Origin: Planctomicrobium piriforme
GTDB taxonomy: Bacteria; Planctomycetota; Planctomycetia; Planctomycetales; Planctomycetaceae
Length of the DNA stretch: 64,000 nucleotides
Reading direction: 5' to 3'
Assembly: GCF_900113665.1 (NCBI RefSeq)
Contig: NZ_FOQD01000001.1
Span: forward strand, 124,001 to 188,000
Under the pieces are notes generated by a model, which worked only from the letters and a program-made list of their open reading frames with translations, was not told the origin of the DNA and did no database searches. This document shows, piece by piece, positions 51,379 through 60,523 of this stretch. Each line of letters starts with the position of its first letter. Position 1 is the first letter of the stretch. A program made the position numbers and the translations under genes.

Positions 51379-53058
51379 TCAGTGATTGACAATAAACTCA
51401 TTCGAATTCAACAGCGCCCAGTACAAGTCCTGATAGGCTCGGACCGGATCGCGTTCTGCCCGCATCGCCTTCTGCAGTTGAGTCATTTCCGCCCGTTCAG
51501 GGGTCCGACCCAGTGCGGCGATGTAGAGCGCCTCGACTCGCGACATATCGTTCTTGTGTCGCGGGTCGGTCAGCACGGTTTTCACATAGCTTCCCTGTTC
51601 GCTGCTGATCGCTTTCTGGACCAGTCCGCCGTTCATCATCAGCAGAGCCTGGGGAATGCTGCCGCTGAACAGCGTCGGTTCGTCTTCTTCGTTGCCGCCA
51701 AAGATCCGCAGGAAATCCCTCAGCCAACGTTCGCGTTCCTGTTCTCCGCCGGCCAGTTTTTCTCCGCCCCCATCCGCGCTCGTGGCAATCAGCAGGGAAT
51801 CGTAGAGCTGTTCTGCCTGCATGGTTTTCACATACATGTGGCTGAACAACGGCACTTCGCCTGCGGCAGGATTATCGACTTCGTTCTTGGGATTGAATTG
51901 ACTGGTGAGGTTGTAGGCTTTGGTATTGCAGATCCAGCGGGCCAGTTGCTTGAGATCGTAACCGCGCGCCACGAACTCTTCGGTGAGACGGTCGACGATC
52001 TCGGGATTGCTTTCCGGGTTGTGCGGCCCCATGTCATCCATCGGCCGGGTGAACCCGTAGCCCATGTAATGGCCCCACATCCGGTTGACCATCGCCCGAC
52101 CCAATTGATGCTGGGGATCGGTGCGGCAGATGACTTTGGCAAGTTCTTCGCGACGATCGACCGCTTCGCGATCAACATCGGTTCCCATGTAAGTGGGGTA
52201 AGCAACCTGTACGAGACCGGCGCGGTTTTCGTAATACACCGGACCAGTGAAGTCGCGGTAGACGAGTTCAGAATAGTCGTCCACCATCCGGCCGCTGGCG
52301 GGATCGTACTTCTCGTGATTCTGCCGACGGGCCTGACGGAAGAAGCTGTTGAATTCCCAGAACTGATTCTGCTTCCACTCGTTGAACGGGTGGTTATGGC
52401 ACTGCGTACATTGCACCTGCAAACCGAGGAAGATACGTGCCGTCTTGGCAGTTGCCTCGACGTGATATTCTTCGCTGTTGGGATTGCCGTCGAGCTGCGC
52501 GAGAATGAAGTTGACCGCCCCGTTCTCTTCGAAGTGACCTTCCGCCGTCAGCAGGTCATAAACGATGTCGTTCCACGGGCGATTTCGGGCAAACCCCTCA
52601 CGCAGAAACTTCCGCATCCCCACACGACTCGTGCGGTCAGGCGTGTTACGACCAATGAGCGTGTTCGTCCAGACCTCGGTGAAGTTGCGAACGTAGTCCG
52701 GGTCAGACAGCAGCTCGTCAATCAGCTTCGAGCGTTTGTCAGGCGAGGTGTCCGCAATGAACGCTTCGGCTTTGGCAGCCGGGGGGATGTGACCCACGAT
52801 GTCGAGATAGACGCGACGTACCCATTCCGCATCGCTGGCAACCGGGCTCGCTTTGACGTCGTTGTCTTCCCAGCCCTGGGCAATCTGCTGATCGACAAAC
52901 TGGACGACGCGATCCGAGAGACCAGTGCTGAATTCGGTCTGGGGCGGAGCGGCGATCGCCTGACCAGCCACAACCAGCAACGCAGCAATTGCAACCGCCC
53001 CAAGTAACATTGGGCGACAGGCATTCGCGTTTCGATTTGTTTCGCTCAAAAGCAGCAT
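51379..53058 (-). CDS. Secreted DUF1549-DUF1553 (PSD1) protein
   Basis: About 559 residues from ATG 53058 (MLLLSETN), with GGGAAGAG upstream; 53094 is an alternative. Signal peptide (LLGAVAIAALLVVAGQAIAA). DUF1549: DAEWVRRVYLDIVGHIPPAAKAEAF, KLIDELLSDPDYVRNF, RNTPDRTSRVGMRKFLR, with heme-type CTQCHNHPFNEW. DUF1553: VNRMWGHYMGYGFTRPMDDMGPHNPESNPEI and QALLMMNGGLVQ, ending LNSNEFIVNH. Periplasmic partner of the DUF1501 protein encoded next. A paralog of the fused protein at 47196-49286. Confidence 0.9.
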   Translation of the reverse strand: MLLLSETNRNANACRPMLLGAVAIAALLVVAGQAIAAPPQTEFSTGLSDRVVQFVDQQIAQGWEDNDVKASPVASDAEWVRRVYLDIVGHIPPAAKAEAFIADTSPDKRSKLIDELLSDPDYVRNFTEVWTNTLIGRNTPDRTSRVGMRKFLREGFARNRPWNDIVYDLLTAEGHFEENGAVNFILAQLDGNPNSEEYHVEATAKTARIFLGLQVQCTQCHNHPFNEWKQNQFWEFNSFFRQARRQNHEKYDPASGRMVDDYSELVYRDFTGPVYYENRAGLVQVAYPTYMGTDVDREAVDRREELAKVICRTDPQHQLGRAMVNRMWGHYMGYGFTRPMDDMGPHNPESNPEIVDRLTEEFVARGYDLKQLARWICNTKAYNLTSQFNPKNEVDNPAAGEVPLFSHMYVKTMQAEQLYDSLLIATSADGGGEKLAGGEQERERWLRDFLRIFGGNEEDEPTLFSGSIPQALLMMNGGLVQKAISSEQGSYVKTVLTDPRHKNDMSRVEALYIAALGRTPERAEMTQLQKAMRAERDPVRAYQDLYWALLNSNEFIVNH

Positions 53059-53247
53059 CGCGTTCTCTTCCCTTCGAGCACCGGTGAACGTCACAGGTTT
53101 TCAAACCAGATGAGATTCGTTCCGTATCCAGAATACCGCCGGACAACACCCGACTGTTCGTCCCAAATTCTTCCAATTCGCCGGTTTCCGCCAAAATGAC
53201 GTCGCCCGCCTGACCCTTGTCGATCTCGGAAACTTTCCCTAACAATT

Positions 53248-53601
53248 CTACTCAGCACGAGTTGCAAAGAACACAACCGCATCGCCGGTCACAGAATTTT
53301 GGAGCGAAACGTGCCAGTTCACCCTCGCCCCTGACAGCCGAAACGTGAGTTTCTCGGGGGTTTGTCCCGTCAATTCAAACTCCCCGCCATCCCAGCGTTT
53401 GACCGACCCTCGATTCCCGGATACCGGCCCTTCGTAGTCCAAATAAGCCAGCCGGTGATCCGGCAGTCGCTCCGCCGCAATCTCCACGCCGACATTGGGT
53501 TCCTGCGACAGCCTCCAGGTCTCCAGCGCCTTCTCCCCCTCCAGCATCAGGTCCCAATGCAGTTGGGGCCAATCGTGAATCAGGATGACAAACCGGGGCA
53601 T
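53248..53601 (-). CDS. Stand-alone LigD_N (3'-phosphoesterase)-like domain protein
   Basis: 117 residues from ATG 53601 (MPRFVILIHDWP). It follows the LigD phosphoesterase pattern: FVILIHDWPQLHWDLMLE for F.VQ.H.A..LHYDLRLE, LAYLDYEGPVS for the EDH..Y.DFEG.I.. motif, and VKRWDGGEFEL. The His-Trp-Asp positions are kept. LigD_N removes 3'-blocking groups in NHEJ; here no ligase or Ku domain accompanies it, so the role may be in other end processing. Confidence 0.8.
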   Translation of the reverse strand: MPRFVILIHDWPQLHWDLMLEGEKALETWRLSQEPNVGVEIAAERLPDHRLAYLDYEGPVSGNRGSVKRWDGGEFELTGQTPEKLTFRLSGARVNWHVSLQNSVTGDAVVFFATRAE

Positions 53602-53710
53602 CGGACTCTCGAACACTCTGCTTAAGCTGGATCACACCAACAGAAAAAAGAAGAACCCGATGTCGCCATCGGGTCCATTCCGATTCAAATCGTCTGCATT
53701 ACGGACCACA

Positions 53711-55111
53711 TCATACAGGTACGTTGATCTCGTAACCCTTGCGCTGTTCGCGAGCTTGCATGGCGCGACCGCGGGCGCTGTTGGTGATTTCTTCTTTCTT
53801 CGCGTCCCAGGCCAGCGTTTCGTTCAGACGCAGGGCGATGTTCGCGAGGTGACAGGTGGTCATCGCACGGTGGTGCGACCACACGTCCGAAATCGGCCGA
53901 GCCCGGGTCTTGATGCAGTTGACGAAGTTTTCCTGGTGGTTGGCCGGAATCGGACCGCCGTAAACTTTTTCCAGGGCTTCCGGCGGCAGCGGATTCGTCT
54001 TCAGATCTTCGACGATGGCGCCCTTCATCCCGCCGCGGGAGACGTGGAACCGGCCATCGGTCCCTTCGAACAGAATGCCGTTGTTGTCCGGCGACTGGCT
54101 GACGATTCGCATCTCAACTTCGCCGGGGAACATCACTTTCACGTCGAACTTGTGGGCACAGTTGTAACGGTCGTCCTGAGTCGGCATGCCGTTTTCCATC
54201 GGCGACGGGTGCTCGACCACGACCGGCTCGACGCTGATCGGGCCCTGGCCGGGACCATTCTGCTCGATGGCCCATTGGGCGATATCGACATGGTGAGCGC
54301 CCCAGTCGGTCAGCTTGCCGCCTGAGTATTCGTACCACCAGCGGAATTCGTAATGGCAGCGGCTGTTGCCCCACTTCTTGCCGTTGTCTTTGAAGCGGAA
54401 GTCGACCAGCGGAGCCTGTCCCAGCCACATTTCCCAGTTCAAGCCATCCGGCACCGTGGCGACTGGAATCGCACCGCTCTCTTCGAATGTGCCGATGTCG
54501 CAGGTGAGCTTCTTGAGCTTGCCGATCCGGCCGCTGCGGGCCAGTGCGATCGCGGTGATGAACCGCTGGTTCATTTCACTTCGCTGCTGGGTTCCCACCT
54601 GAAAAACCCGTTTGGTCTTTTCCAGCACCTTGATGATCTGCTTGCCTTCATCGATGGTGAGCGTGAGCGGCTTTTCGCAGTAGACGTCTTTGCCCGCTTC
54701 CATGGCATCGATGGCGATCTTCGAGTGCCAATGGTCGGGAGTGACGATGACGACGGTGTCGATGTCTTTGCGATCGAGCACCTTGCGGTAATCTTCGTGC
54801 GTTTCGATCTGCGGTTCGCGGCCTTGGGCCCGTTGATCGCTCGACACCTTGTCGAGCGCTTCCCGCAGGTGGTTTTGATCCACGTCGCACAGCGACACCA
54901 CGTCGCCATAGTTCTTCATGCGGGAATAGGGATCCTGTTTCCAGCGATCGCCGGTGCCGATGCAGCCAATTGTCAGCCGTTCGTTCGGGCTGCGGGCAGC
55001 CTGTTCGGCCAATGTGCGGCCCGTGGTGAACCAGTACGGCAGCGTCGCTCCCGCGGCGGCCAGGGTGCTTGTTTTCAGAAAATCACGACGCGTCGAATGA
55101 GACTGCGACAC
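53711..55111 (-). CDS. Tat-exported Gfo/Idh/MocA family oxidoreductase
   Basis: 466 residues from GTG 55111, with CAGGAG 8 nt upstream; this gives the twin-arginine signal STRRDFLKTSTLAAAGATLPY. The NAD-binding fold reads LTIGCIGTGDRW, then DTVVIVTPDHWHSKIAIDAMEAGKDVYCEKPL with the EKP hallmark, and a C-terminal substrate domain with YEFRWWYEYSGGKLTDWGAHHVDIAQWAI. Exported members are common in planctomycetes and are linked to glycoside or inositol oxidation. Substrate unknown. Confidence 0.88.
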   Translation of the reverse strand: MSQSHSTRRDFLKTSTLAAAGATLPYWFTTGRTLAEQAARSPNERLTIGCIGTGDRWKQDPYSRMKNYGDVVSLCDVDQNHLREALDKVSSDQRAQGREPQIETHEDYRKVLDRKDIDTVVIVTPDHWHSKIAIDAMEAGKDVYCEKPLTLTIDEGKQIIKVLEKTKRVFQVGTQQRSEMNQRFITAIALARSGRIGKLKKLTCDIGTFEESGAIPVATVPDGLNWEMWLGQAPLVDFRFKDNGKKWGNSRCHYEFRWWYEYSGGKLTDWGAHHVDIAQWAIEQNGPGQGPISVEPVVVEHPSPMENGMPTQDDRYNCAHKFDVKVMFPGEVEMRIVSQSPDNNGILFEGTDGRFHVSRGGMKGAIVEDLKTNPLPPEALEKVYGGPIPANHQENFVNCIKTRARPISDVWSHHRAMTTCHLANIALRLNETLAWDAKKEEITNSARGRAMQAREQRKGYEINVPV

Positions 55112-55232
55112 CGTTGAACTCCTGGTCAAAACCGCAATTATGGAACGAAGAGAGTGAACCGGATAAGCTGAGCAATGCCGCATCGAATGTAACAGATCGA
55201 ATCCCGCTGATGCAAAACTGGAAGGAGCCAAT

Positions 55233-56825
55233 TTGGCTCGCCGCCGAAAAAACACCGCTCCGTTTGCTCTAAAAACGGGAGGGCGAGGCTCCCGCCGAGC
55301 CGCCACTCAGGGAGGGCGTGATCTGGTTTGCGGCTCAGCAGGAGCTTCCCCCTCCCAGATACGTTTTCGCGGTTTCGTTCTGTGTCTGACTGCTCTGCTC
55401 TGCATGTTCTCGTTGCCGAGTCTTGCTGCCGAGAAACCTCCGTTGGGCGATTTGCAGACGGCTCTCATCCCGCTGATTTCGAGGTCGGCCGCGGCTTGCG
55501 TTGCCGTTTATCAGGCGCCGCTCTCGCCGGATGCGAATGCCGCTGTCGATCAGTTGAATGGATGGGCATCGCAGCAGCCGGGTGTTCCCCTCCCCTTGCA
55601 GTTGGGCTGCGGAACGATTCTCGAAGTCGATCCGCCACAGCGGCGGCTGACGATCCTGACCCTCGCCAGTCTCGCGACTCCCAACGCAACAACCGTCATT
55701 CGTTTTCCTGAGGGAACGACGCTCGCCGCCCGTATTCTCGCCAGCGACCCCGTCAGCAATCTTGCGGTCGTCGAAGTGACTGTGCCTGAGTTGTTCGACT
55801 TCACCGACGTTCGCCGGTTGGCGGTTGGATCGATGCATCGTGAACCGGCGGGGACGCTGATCGTCGCCCTCGGCGATCCTCTGGCCATCACCCGCGAGCA
55901 TGCAGCGGCAGCGAAACTCGGAATCATCAGCCGCTGGGGGCGAGACATCGGCTCAGTGGTATCCGCTCCATTCCCTGCACCGCCCGCCCTCCCGCAATTT
56001 CGGATCGATACCCTGCCTGACCCTGGCGTCGGCGGCGGACCGATTGTCGATCTGCACGGCACGATGATCGGCGTCTCGCTTAACGATCCCGCCAGCGTGC
56101 AGGGGCAAGGCACCGCCGCGATCCCCTTAACGCCGGCGTTTCTGCAGATCGTGACAGGGCTGCAAGCTGGCTATGAAATTGAATACGGTTTCCTCGGCAT
56201 CACCGTTGTGCCCGCTCCGGCAGAGGCCCTCCTGCACATTCCGGAACAACATCGCCAGGGAGGCGGCGTGCTGGTCACCTATGTGCCACCGCCCTCACCA
56301 TCGGCAACGGCGGAACTCCACGCCGGCGACATCATCACCGAGGCGAACGGGCATCCAGTCCGAAATCAGGCCGCCCTCGATGCCATTGCCGGGCTGCAGC
56401 CGCCGGGGACTGAAATCGAACTCAGCACGTTTCGTCCCAATTCCGCAACTCCCCGCAACATCAAAGTGAAACTCGCAAAACATCCGGTGGAATCGAAAAG
56501 CCGAGTCGTCACCGCCCCGCGCCAACCGCTCTGGCGCGGCGTGCGAGTGGGATTCCCCGCTCCACTCATCGTCACCACTGGCGGGCCGCTGACTTTGCTG
56601 TTTCTGGACGGAGTGACCGTCACCGACGTGGTCGCTGACTCAGCTGCGGCAATTGCAGGAATAAAATCTGGCGATCAGATCATCAAAGTGGGTGAACAAC
56701 CGATCGACTCGCCTCAGGCGTTCTACGACGCCGTGGCCTCATGGTCAGCGAGTGCTCCCCTGACGCTTGTCGGTCGGGGAGAAGTGGTGATCCCGGAACC
56801 TGAAGCGGACGCGCCGAACCGATGA
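55233..56825 (+). CDS. HtrA-like pseudoprotease with two PDZ domains
   Basis: 530 residues from TTG 55233, with GAAGGAG 5 nt upstream. A trypsin-like core (about 70-290) is followed by two PDZ domains (about 310-410 and 445-520: ITVVPAPAEALL, AELHAGDIITEANGHPV; VVADSAAAIAGIKSGDQIIKVG). The expected GNSGGP is GVGGGP, so the catalytic serine is lost, and the His motif reads ILTLASLA instead of ILTN.HV. Probably a non-catalytic scaffold or chaperone in the envelope. Codons about 16-42 (GGRGSRRAATQ ... SAGASPSQ) are a dispersed repeat, which sits ahead of the signal peptide hydrophobic part (FVLCLTALLCMFSLPSLAA). Confidence 0.75.
   Translation: MARRRKNTAPFALKTGGRGSRRAATQGGRDLVCGSAGASPSQIRFRGFVLCLTALLCMFSLPSLAAEKPPLGDLQTALIPLISRSAAACVAVYQAPLSPDANAAVDQLNGWASQQPGVPLPLQLGCGTILEVDPPQRRLTILTLASLATPNATTVIRFPEGTTLAARILASDPVSNLAVVEVTVPELFDFTDVRRLAVGSMHREPAGTLIVALGDPLAITREHAAAAKLGIISRWGRDIGSVVSAPFPAPPALPQFRIDTLPDPGVGGGPIVDLHGTMIGVSLNDPASVQGQGTAAIPLTPAFLQIVTGLQAGYEIEYGFLGITVVPAPAEALLHIPEQHRQGGGVLVTYVPPPSPSATAELHAGDIITEANGHPVRNQAALDAIAGLQPPGTEIELSTFRPNSATPRNIKVKLAKHPVESKSRVVTAPRQPLWRGVRVGFPAPLIVTTGGPLTLLFLDGVTVTDVVADSAAAIAGIKSGDQIIKVGEQPIDSPQAFYDAVASWSASAPLTLVGRGEVVIPEPEADAPNR
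55277..55356 (+). repeat. Family H repeat inside a coding N-terminus
   Basis: Arms GGGAGGGCGAGGCTCCCGCC and GCAGGAGCTTCCCCCTCCC form an imperfect inverted repeat; the reading frame of the pseudoprotease stays open across it. This GGGAGGGCGAGGCTCC type is a well-known intergenic repeat in planctomycetes (from general knowledge of such genomes). Confidence 0.7.
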
Positions 56826-56865
56826 TTTCCTGCCGCCAACTTTGCCGCCGTCAATTGTCTTCAAA

Positions 56866-56911
56866 CTCCCCTCGCCCCTGTACTCAGGGGAGAGGGGCCG
56901 GGGGTGAGGGG
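56866..56911 (+). repeat. Family A repeat, short variant, providing a ribosome-binding site
   Basis: CTCCCCTCGCCCCTGTACTC then AGGGGAGAGGGG and GGGGGTGAGGGG, directly followed by ATGAACGG, the sulfatase start. It lies 3' of the pseudoprotease gene in the same orientation. Confidence 0.82.
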
Positions 56912-58603
56912 ATGAACGGTCATTCGACATGCGAATGTCATCGTCCGCGCCGCACACTGAGGTCGATTTCGGAGACCGTTTCTCAATTCGTCTTTGCGCT
57001 CTGCAGCCTGCTGCTTCTGTCCGGGGACTGTCGGGGCGAAGAGCGTCCCAACATCCTCATCGTCTTCGCCGACGACTGGGGGCGCTATGCCAGCATTTAC
57101 GGGCAGCAGCAACCTGGCGGATTGAACGACATCGTCAAGACGCCCAACTTCGATCGCGTCGCCCGTGAAGGGGTGCTGTTCAACAATGCCTTTGTGAACG
57201 CCCCTTCCTGCACCCCCTGCCGCAGTTCCCTGCTCTCCGGGCAGTATTTCTGGCGCACCGGCAAAGGGGCGATTCTGCAGGGAGCGGAATGGGACGCAGC
57301 GATTCCGAGCTTCCCACTGATGCTGCAATCCGCCGGCTACCACATTGGCTACACGTTCAAGGTGTGGGGACCAGGCACGCCTGCCGACGCTCCTTACGGC
57401 GGCAAGGCGAACGAGTACGCCAAGCAGGGCCGCAACTTCAACAAGTTCTCGCAGTTCGTCAGCGAGCAACCGGAAGTCGAACCTGGCAAGCAAAAGCTGT
57501 ATGACGAAGTCCGCGGCAACTTTCAGGACTTCCTCAAAGCCCGACCGCAGGCGACCCCCTTCTGCTACTGGTTCGGCCCGACGAACACACATCGCAAATG
57601 GACCGCCGGTTCCGGCAAGAAGCTGTGGAACATCGATCCCGACAGTCTCAAGGGAAAGATCCCCAAAGACCTGCCAGATGTTCCCGAAGTGCGCGAAGAC
57701 CTGGCCGATTACCTCGGCGAGGTGCAGGCGGTCGACGCCGGTCTCGGCGTGCTGCTCGACGAATTGGAGAAGACGGGCGAACTCGATAACACGCTCATCA
57801 TCGTCTCCGGCGACCACGGCATCCCCGGCGTTCCGCGCGGCAAGTGCAACCTGTACGACCTCGGCGTGGAAGTGTCGCTCGCGATCCGCTGGCCGCAGAA
57901 AATCCCCGCAGGTCGCATCCTCGACGACTTCGTCTGCCTGCCTGACCTGTGCACGACGATTCTGGAAGCCGCCGGCGAAAAACCAACCCCGGCCATGACC
58001 GGCCGCAGCCTGATGCCGGTCCTCGCCTCCACAAAAAGCGGTCTTGTCGACCCGACTCGCGATGCCGTGATTGTCGGCCGCGAACGGCATGTGGCCGACG
58101 CCCGTGACGGCTTCCTCCCCTACCCTCAACGGGCGATCCGCACCAAAGACTTTTTGTACATCCGCAACTTCGCCGCCGACCGCTGGCCAATGGGAAGCGG
58201 ACCAGGCTACGGCAAACCGTCGGGCCCGTTCGGATCGAAAGACGACCTGACCGAAGATACGTTCGCCGCGTTCTCCGACATGGACTCGAGCCCGACAAAA
58301 GCCTGGCTGATCGAACACCGCGACGACCCGACCGTCGCCCCGTACTTTCTGATGGCCTTCGACCGCCGACCAGAGGAGGAACTCTACGACCTGCGAACGG
58401 ACGCCGCCGAACTCCACAACGTCGCCGCCGACGCCAGCTACGCGGAAGCAAAGGAGGCCCTCTCACAACGCTTGATGACGGTGCTGAAAGAGACGAACGA
58501 CCCCCGCGCCACCAGCACCACCTACGACGAACCGCCGTTTAGTTCGCCAGTGGAAAAGCCGGGGAAGCCAGCGGGTGGGAAGAAGAAAATGCCGGGGAAT
58601 TAG
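56912..58603 (+). CDS. Secreted arylsulfatase-family sulfatase
   Basis: 563 residues from ATG 56912; upstream in-frame codons are repeat DNA. Signal peptide (FVFALCSLLLLSGDCRG). Metal ligand ADDWG (D54-D55) follows RPNILIVFADDWG; the formylglycine motif CTPCR (C100-R104, within CTPCRSSLLSG) matches CxPxR, though the usual Ser at the fourth place is Cys. Also NDHGIPGVPRGK-like GDHGIPGVPRGKCNLYD, and TRSLMPVL. Hydrolyses sulfate esters of polysaccharides or other substrates after Cys is converted to formylglycine; no maturation gene is near. Periplasmic or extracellular. Confidence 0.92.
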   Translation: MNGHSTCECHRPRRTLRSISETVSQFVFALCSLLLLSGDCRGEERPNILIVFADDWGRYASIYGQQQPGGLNDIVKTPNFDRVAREGVLFNNAFVNAPSCTPCRSSLLSGQYFWRTGKGAILQGAEWDAAIPSFPLMLQSAGYHIGYTFKVWGPGTPADAPYGGKANEYAKQGRNFNKFSQFVSEQPEVEPGKQKLYDEVRGNFQDFLKARPQATPFCYWFGPTNTHRKWTAGSGKKLWNIDPDSLKGKIPKDLPDVPEVREDLADYLGEVQAVDAGLGVLLDELEKTGELDNTLIIVSGDHGIPGVPRGKCNLYDLGVEVSLAIRWPQKIPAGRILDDFVCLPDLCTTILEAAGEKPTPAMTGRSLMPVLASTKSGLVDPTRDAVIVGRERHVADARDGFLPYPQRAIRTKDFLYIRNFAADRWPMGSGPGYGKPSGPFGSKDDLTEDTFAAFSDMDSSPTKAWLIEHRDDPTVAPYFLMAFDRRPEEELYDLRTDAAELHNVAADASYAEAKEALSQRLMTVLKETNDPRATSTTYDEPPFSSPVEKPGKPAGGKKKMPGN

Positions 58604-58609
58604 GACAGT

Positions 58610-60523
58610 ATGAATTTTCTACGCTGGATGTTCGGCTTTAATAATCGAGACGCTTCGCCGCGTGTTGATGCGCCACAAAAGTCGCAAATTGACCTTGCCA
58701 ACGATCCCAACATGATCAAGGTCTACGATGAATTTGGCCGTGAGATGTTCATTACAAGGCAACAATGGAGGGACAACGTCCTTCTCGGCGATCTCGAAAA
58801 AAAGCGCGATGATCCTGACCATCTTTACGGCATGATTGCCGGAGCATTAGAAGACGGATTTGCGTCGGACGTTATCCCCTACGCTGAACATCTACATCGA
58901 ATAGATTCGAATTCGCCCCGAAGCGCCACGATACTCGGTGTTGTCTACATGGAGAACAACCGTCTGGATGACGCTGAGAGGATACTCAGCGACTTTCTCT
59001 CTAAGCACGGCGATGATGGTTTCGTTTTGACTAATTTGGCCAAGGTCTACAGTCGACGTGGTGACGATACGAGAGCAGAATCCACCCTCTGGAACGGACT
59101 GCAGGTCGATCCCAATCAAGGCAACGGCTTTGATTGGTACACCGCAATTCAACGTGAACACGGAGGCGAGGATGGCGCACTCGCCGCCTACTGCCGTATT
59201 GCCAAAATTTCAGGAAGTTGGCGGGCTCAACTTTTGCTGGCTCGAGACGCGATTCAACGCAAAGATCTTGCTACTGCTGAGTCGTTGTATGGAGAGGCTC
59301 TCGCCCAAGCTGGTACACCGGTCCCTCCTGACTTGCTGATGCAAATGAGCGGAGACTTGGGGCGCAACGGGCATTTGGAAGAGATGATTCGTTTCGTCGA
59401 ACCCCGTTTCGATCCTGCTATTCACGGTTTGTGGGTGGGAAACAACCTCATCAAGGCCAATCGTGAACTTGGGCGAACACGCAGTGCCCTGCATGTCCTA
59501 GAGCAACTCTATGCCCAGAAACGACCCGACTGGCAAGAGACGCTTAGTTATTGGGATACTGAGTTAGCAAAAGCAAACGTGGCTCAGCGGGCAAAAATAC
59601 CCCCAGGAGAGTTGTCCATCTGCAACATGTTGATTGAAGGCCCACTTTGGACGCGAGACGGCTCTCCGTTTGTCGCCGTTCTTCCGGTGAAATCTCATCC
59701 GGTTGCGTCAATTGTCTTTCAAGGAAGCACTGTTCTCCGGGCTCGGCCCCGTGATGAACCTGCAATTCAACTCAGTGACGCTCCCGGCCGCATGAGCCGT
59801 GCCATTCCCCTTGCCCTCGCAGAAAGAATCCACCTTCATACCAATGCGATTGGTCTCGCGATGATTCCTTGGGTTCAGAACCAAGGATTTGCAGTCTTCG
59901 AACGCTCTCTCACGGACAATGACACTCAGGTTGCCCCAGCCGATAATGTTGAACATCCAGACTTTATTGTTGCCGTGTCAGTTGATTGCACTCAGCCCAA
60001 GTGGATTCTCTTGTTGAAGTTGATACGTACGTCTGACGGTGAACATATCGCTGAAACTCAGCTTGAAGCTGACCCAGAGAACCCTGGACCGGCTGTCGAA
60101 CAGTTGTGCCGCAAAGTCGAACAATTACTTGTCGAACATGCCGGTGTCCGCACACCTCGCCCACCTGAATGGTATCGCGTCCCTACGGGACTCGATTTTT
60201 CTGACTACCTGCTTCGACTTGAACAACAGCTCGCGGCCACCTGCATGAATCTTGAATTCCTTCATGGCGGAGGTCTGTCGGGTGAACATGAGATTCTCGA
60301 TGGCGCGCTTCAGTTGTGCGTGCGAGAACCAGGTAACCACCTTGTTAGGATGCTCTTTGCTCAAACACTTCGGCAAATGAAAAAGGCGCGTCCTGCAATC
60401 CTTGCCGAGTACACCAAGAAAGTTGATCTTCTGCAGAAAGATCATGCACTCGATGGTGACATCGGTAAATTAATTGGAGCGACCATTTCAAACGTAATGA
60501 CCGAGTACTCTACTTCGGCCTGA
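58610..60523 (+). CDS. TPR-repeat protein of unknown function
   Basis: 637 residues. No signal peptide. N-terminal about 85-330 shows TPR-like helices (ATILGVVYMENNRLDDAERILSDFL, FVLTNLAKVYSRRGDDTRAESTLWNGLQVDPNQGNG, LLLARDAIQRKDLATAESLYGEAL). The C-terminal part (about 340-637) is unrecognised. The gene follows the sulfatase by 6 nt with AGGA over the stop region, so it is likely translated from the same mRNA. It is clearly less GC-rich and uses different codons, which suggests recent acquisition or relaxed expression. Confidence 0.7.
   Translation: MNFLRWMFGFNNRDASPRVDAPQKSQIDLANDPNMIKVYDEFGREMFITRQQWRDNVLLGDLEKKRDDPDHLYGMIAGALEDGFASDVIPYAEHLHRIDSNSPRSATILGVVYMENNRLDDAERILSDFLSKHGDDGFVLTNLAKVYSRRGDDTRAESTLWNGLQVDPNQGNGFDWYTAIQREHGGEDGALAAYCRIAKISGSWRAQLLLARDAIQRKDLATAESLYGEALAQAGTPVPPDLLMQMSGDLGRNGHLEEMIRFVEPRFDPAIHGLWVGNNLIKANRELGRTRSALHVLEQLYAQKRPDWQETLSYWDTELAKANVAQRAKIPPGELSICNMLIEGPLWTRDGSPFVAVLPVKSHPVASIVFQGSTVLRARPRDEPAIQLSDAPGRMSRAIPLALAERIHLHTNAIGLAMIPWVQNQGFAVFERSLTDNDTQVAPADNVEHPDFIVAVSVDCTQPKWILLLKLIRTSDGEHIAETQLEADPENPGPAVEQLCRKVEQLLVEHAGVRTPRPPEWYRVPTGLDFSDYLLRLEQQLAATCMNLEFLHGGGLSGEHEILDGALQLCVREPGNHLVRMLFAQTLRQMKKARPAILAEYTKKVDLLQKDHALDGDIGKLIGATISNVMTEYSTSA

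Noticed and set aside
50056..53007. Large plus-strand ORFs opposite DUF1501 and PSD1 genes
   Set aside because: Shadows of conserved minus-strand proteins with signal peptides and known motifs.
56861..58417. 518-codon minus frame opposite the sulfatase
   Set aside because: No homology; the sulfatase frame has CxPxR and metal ligands.
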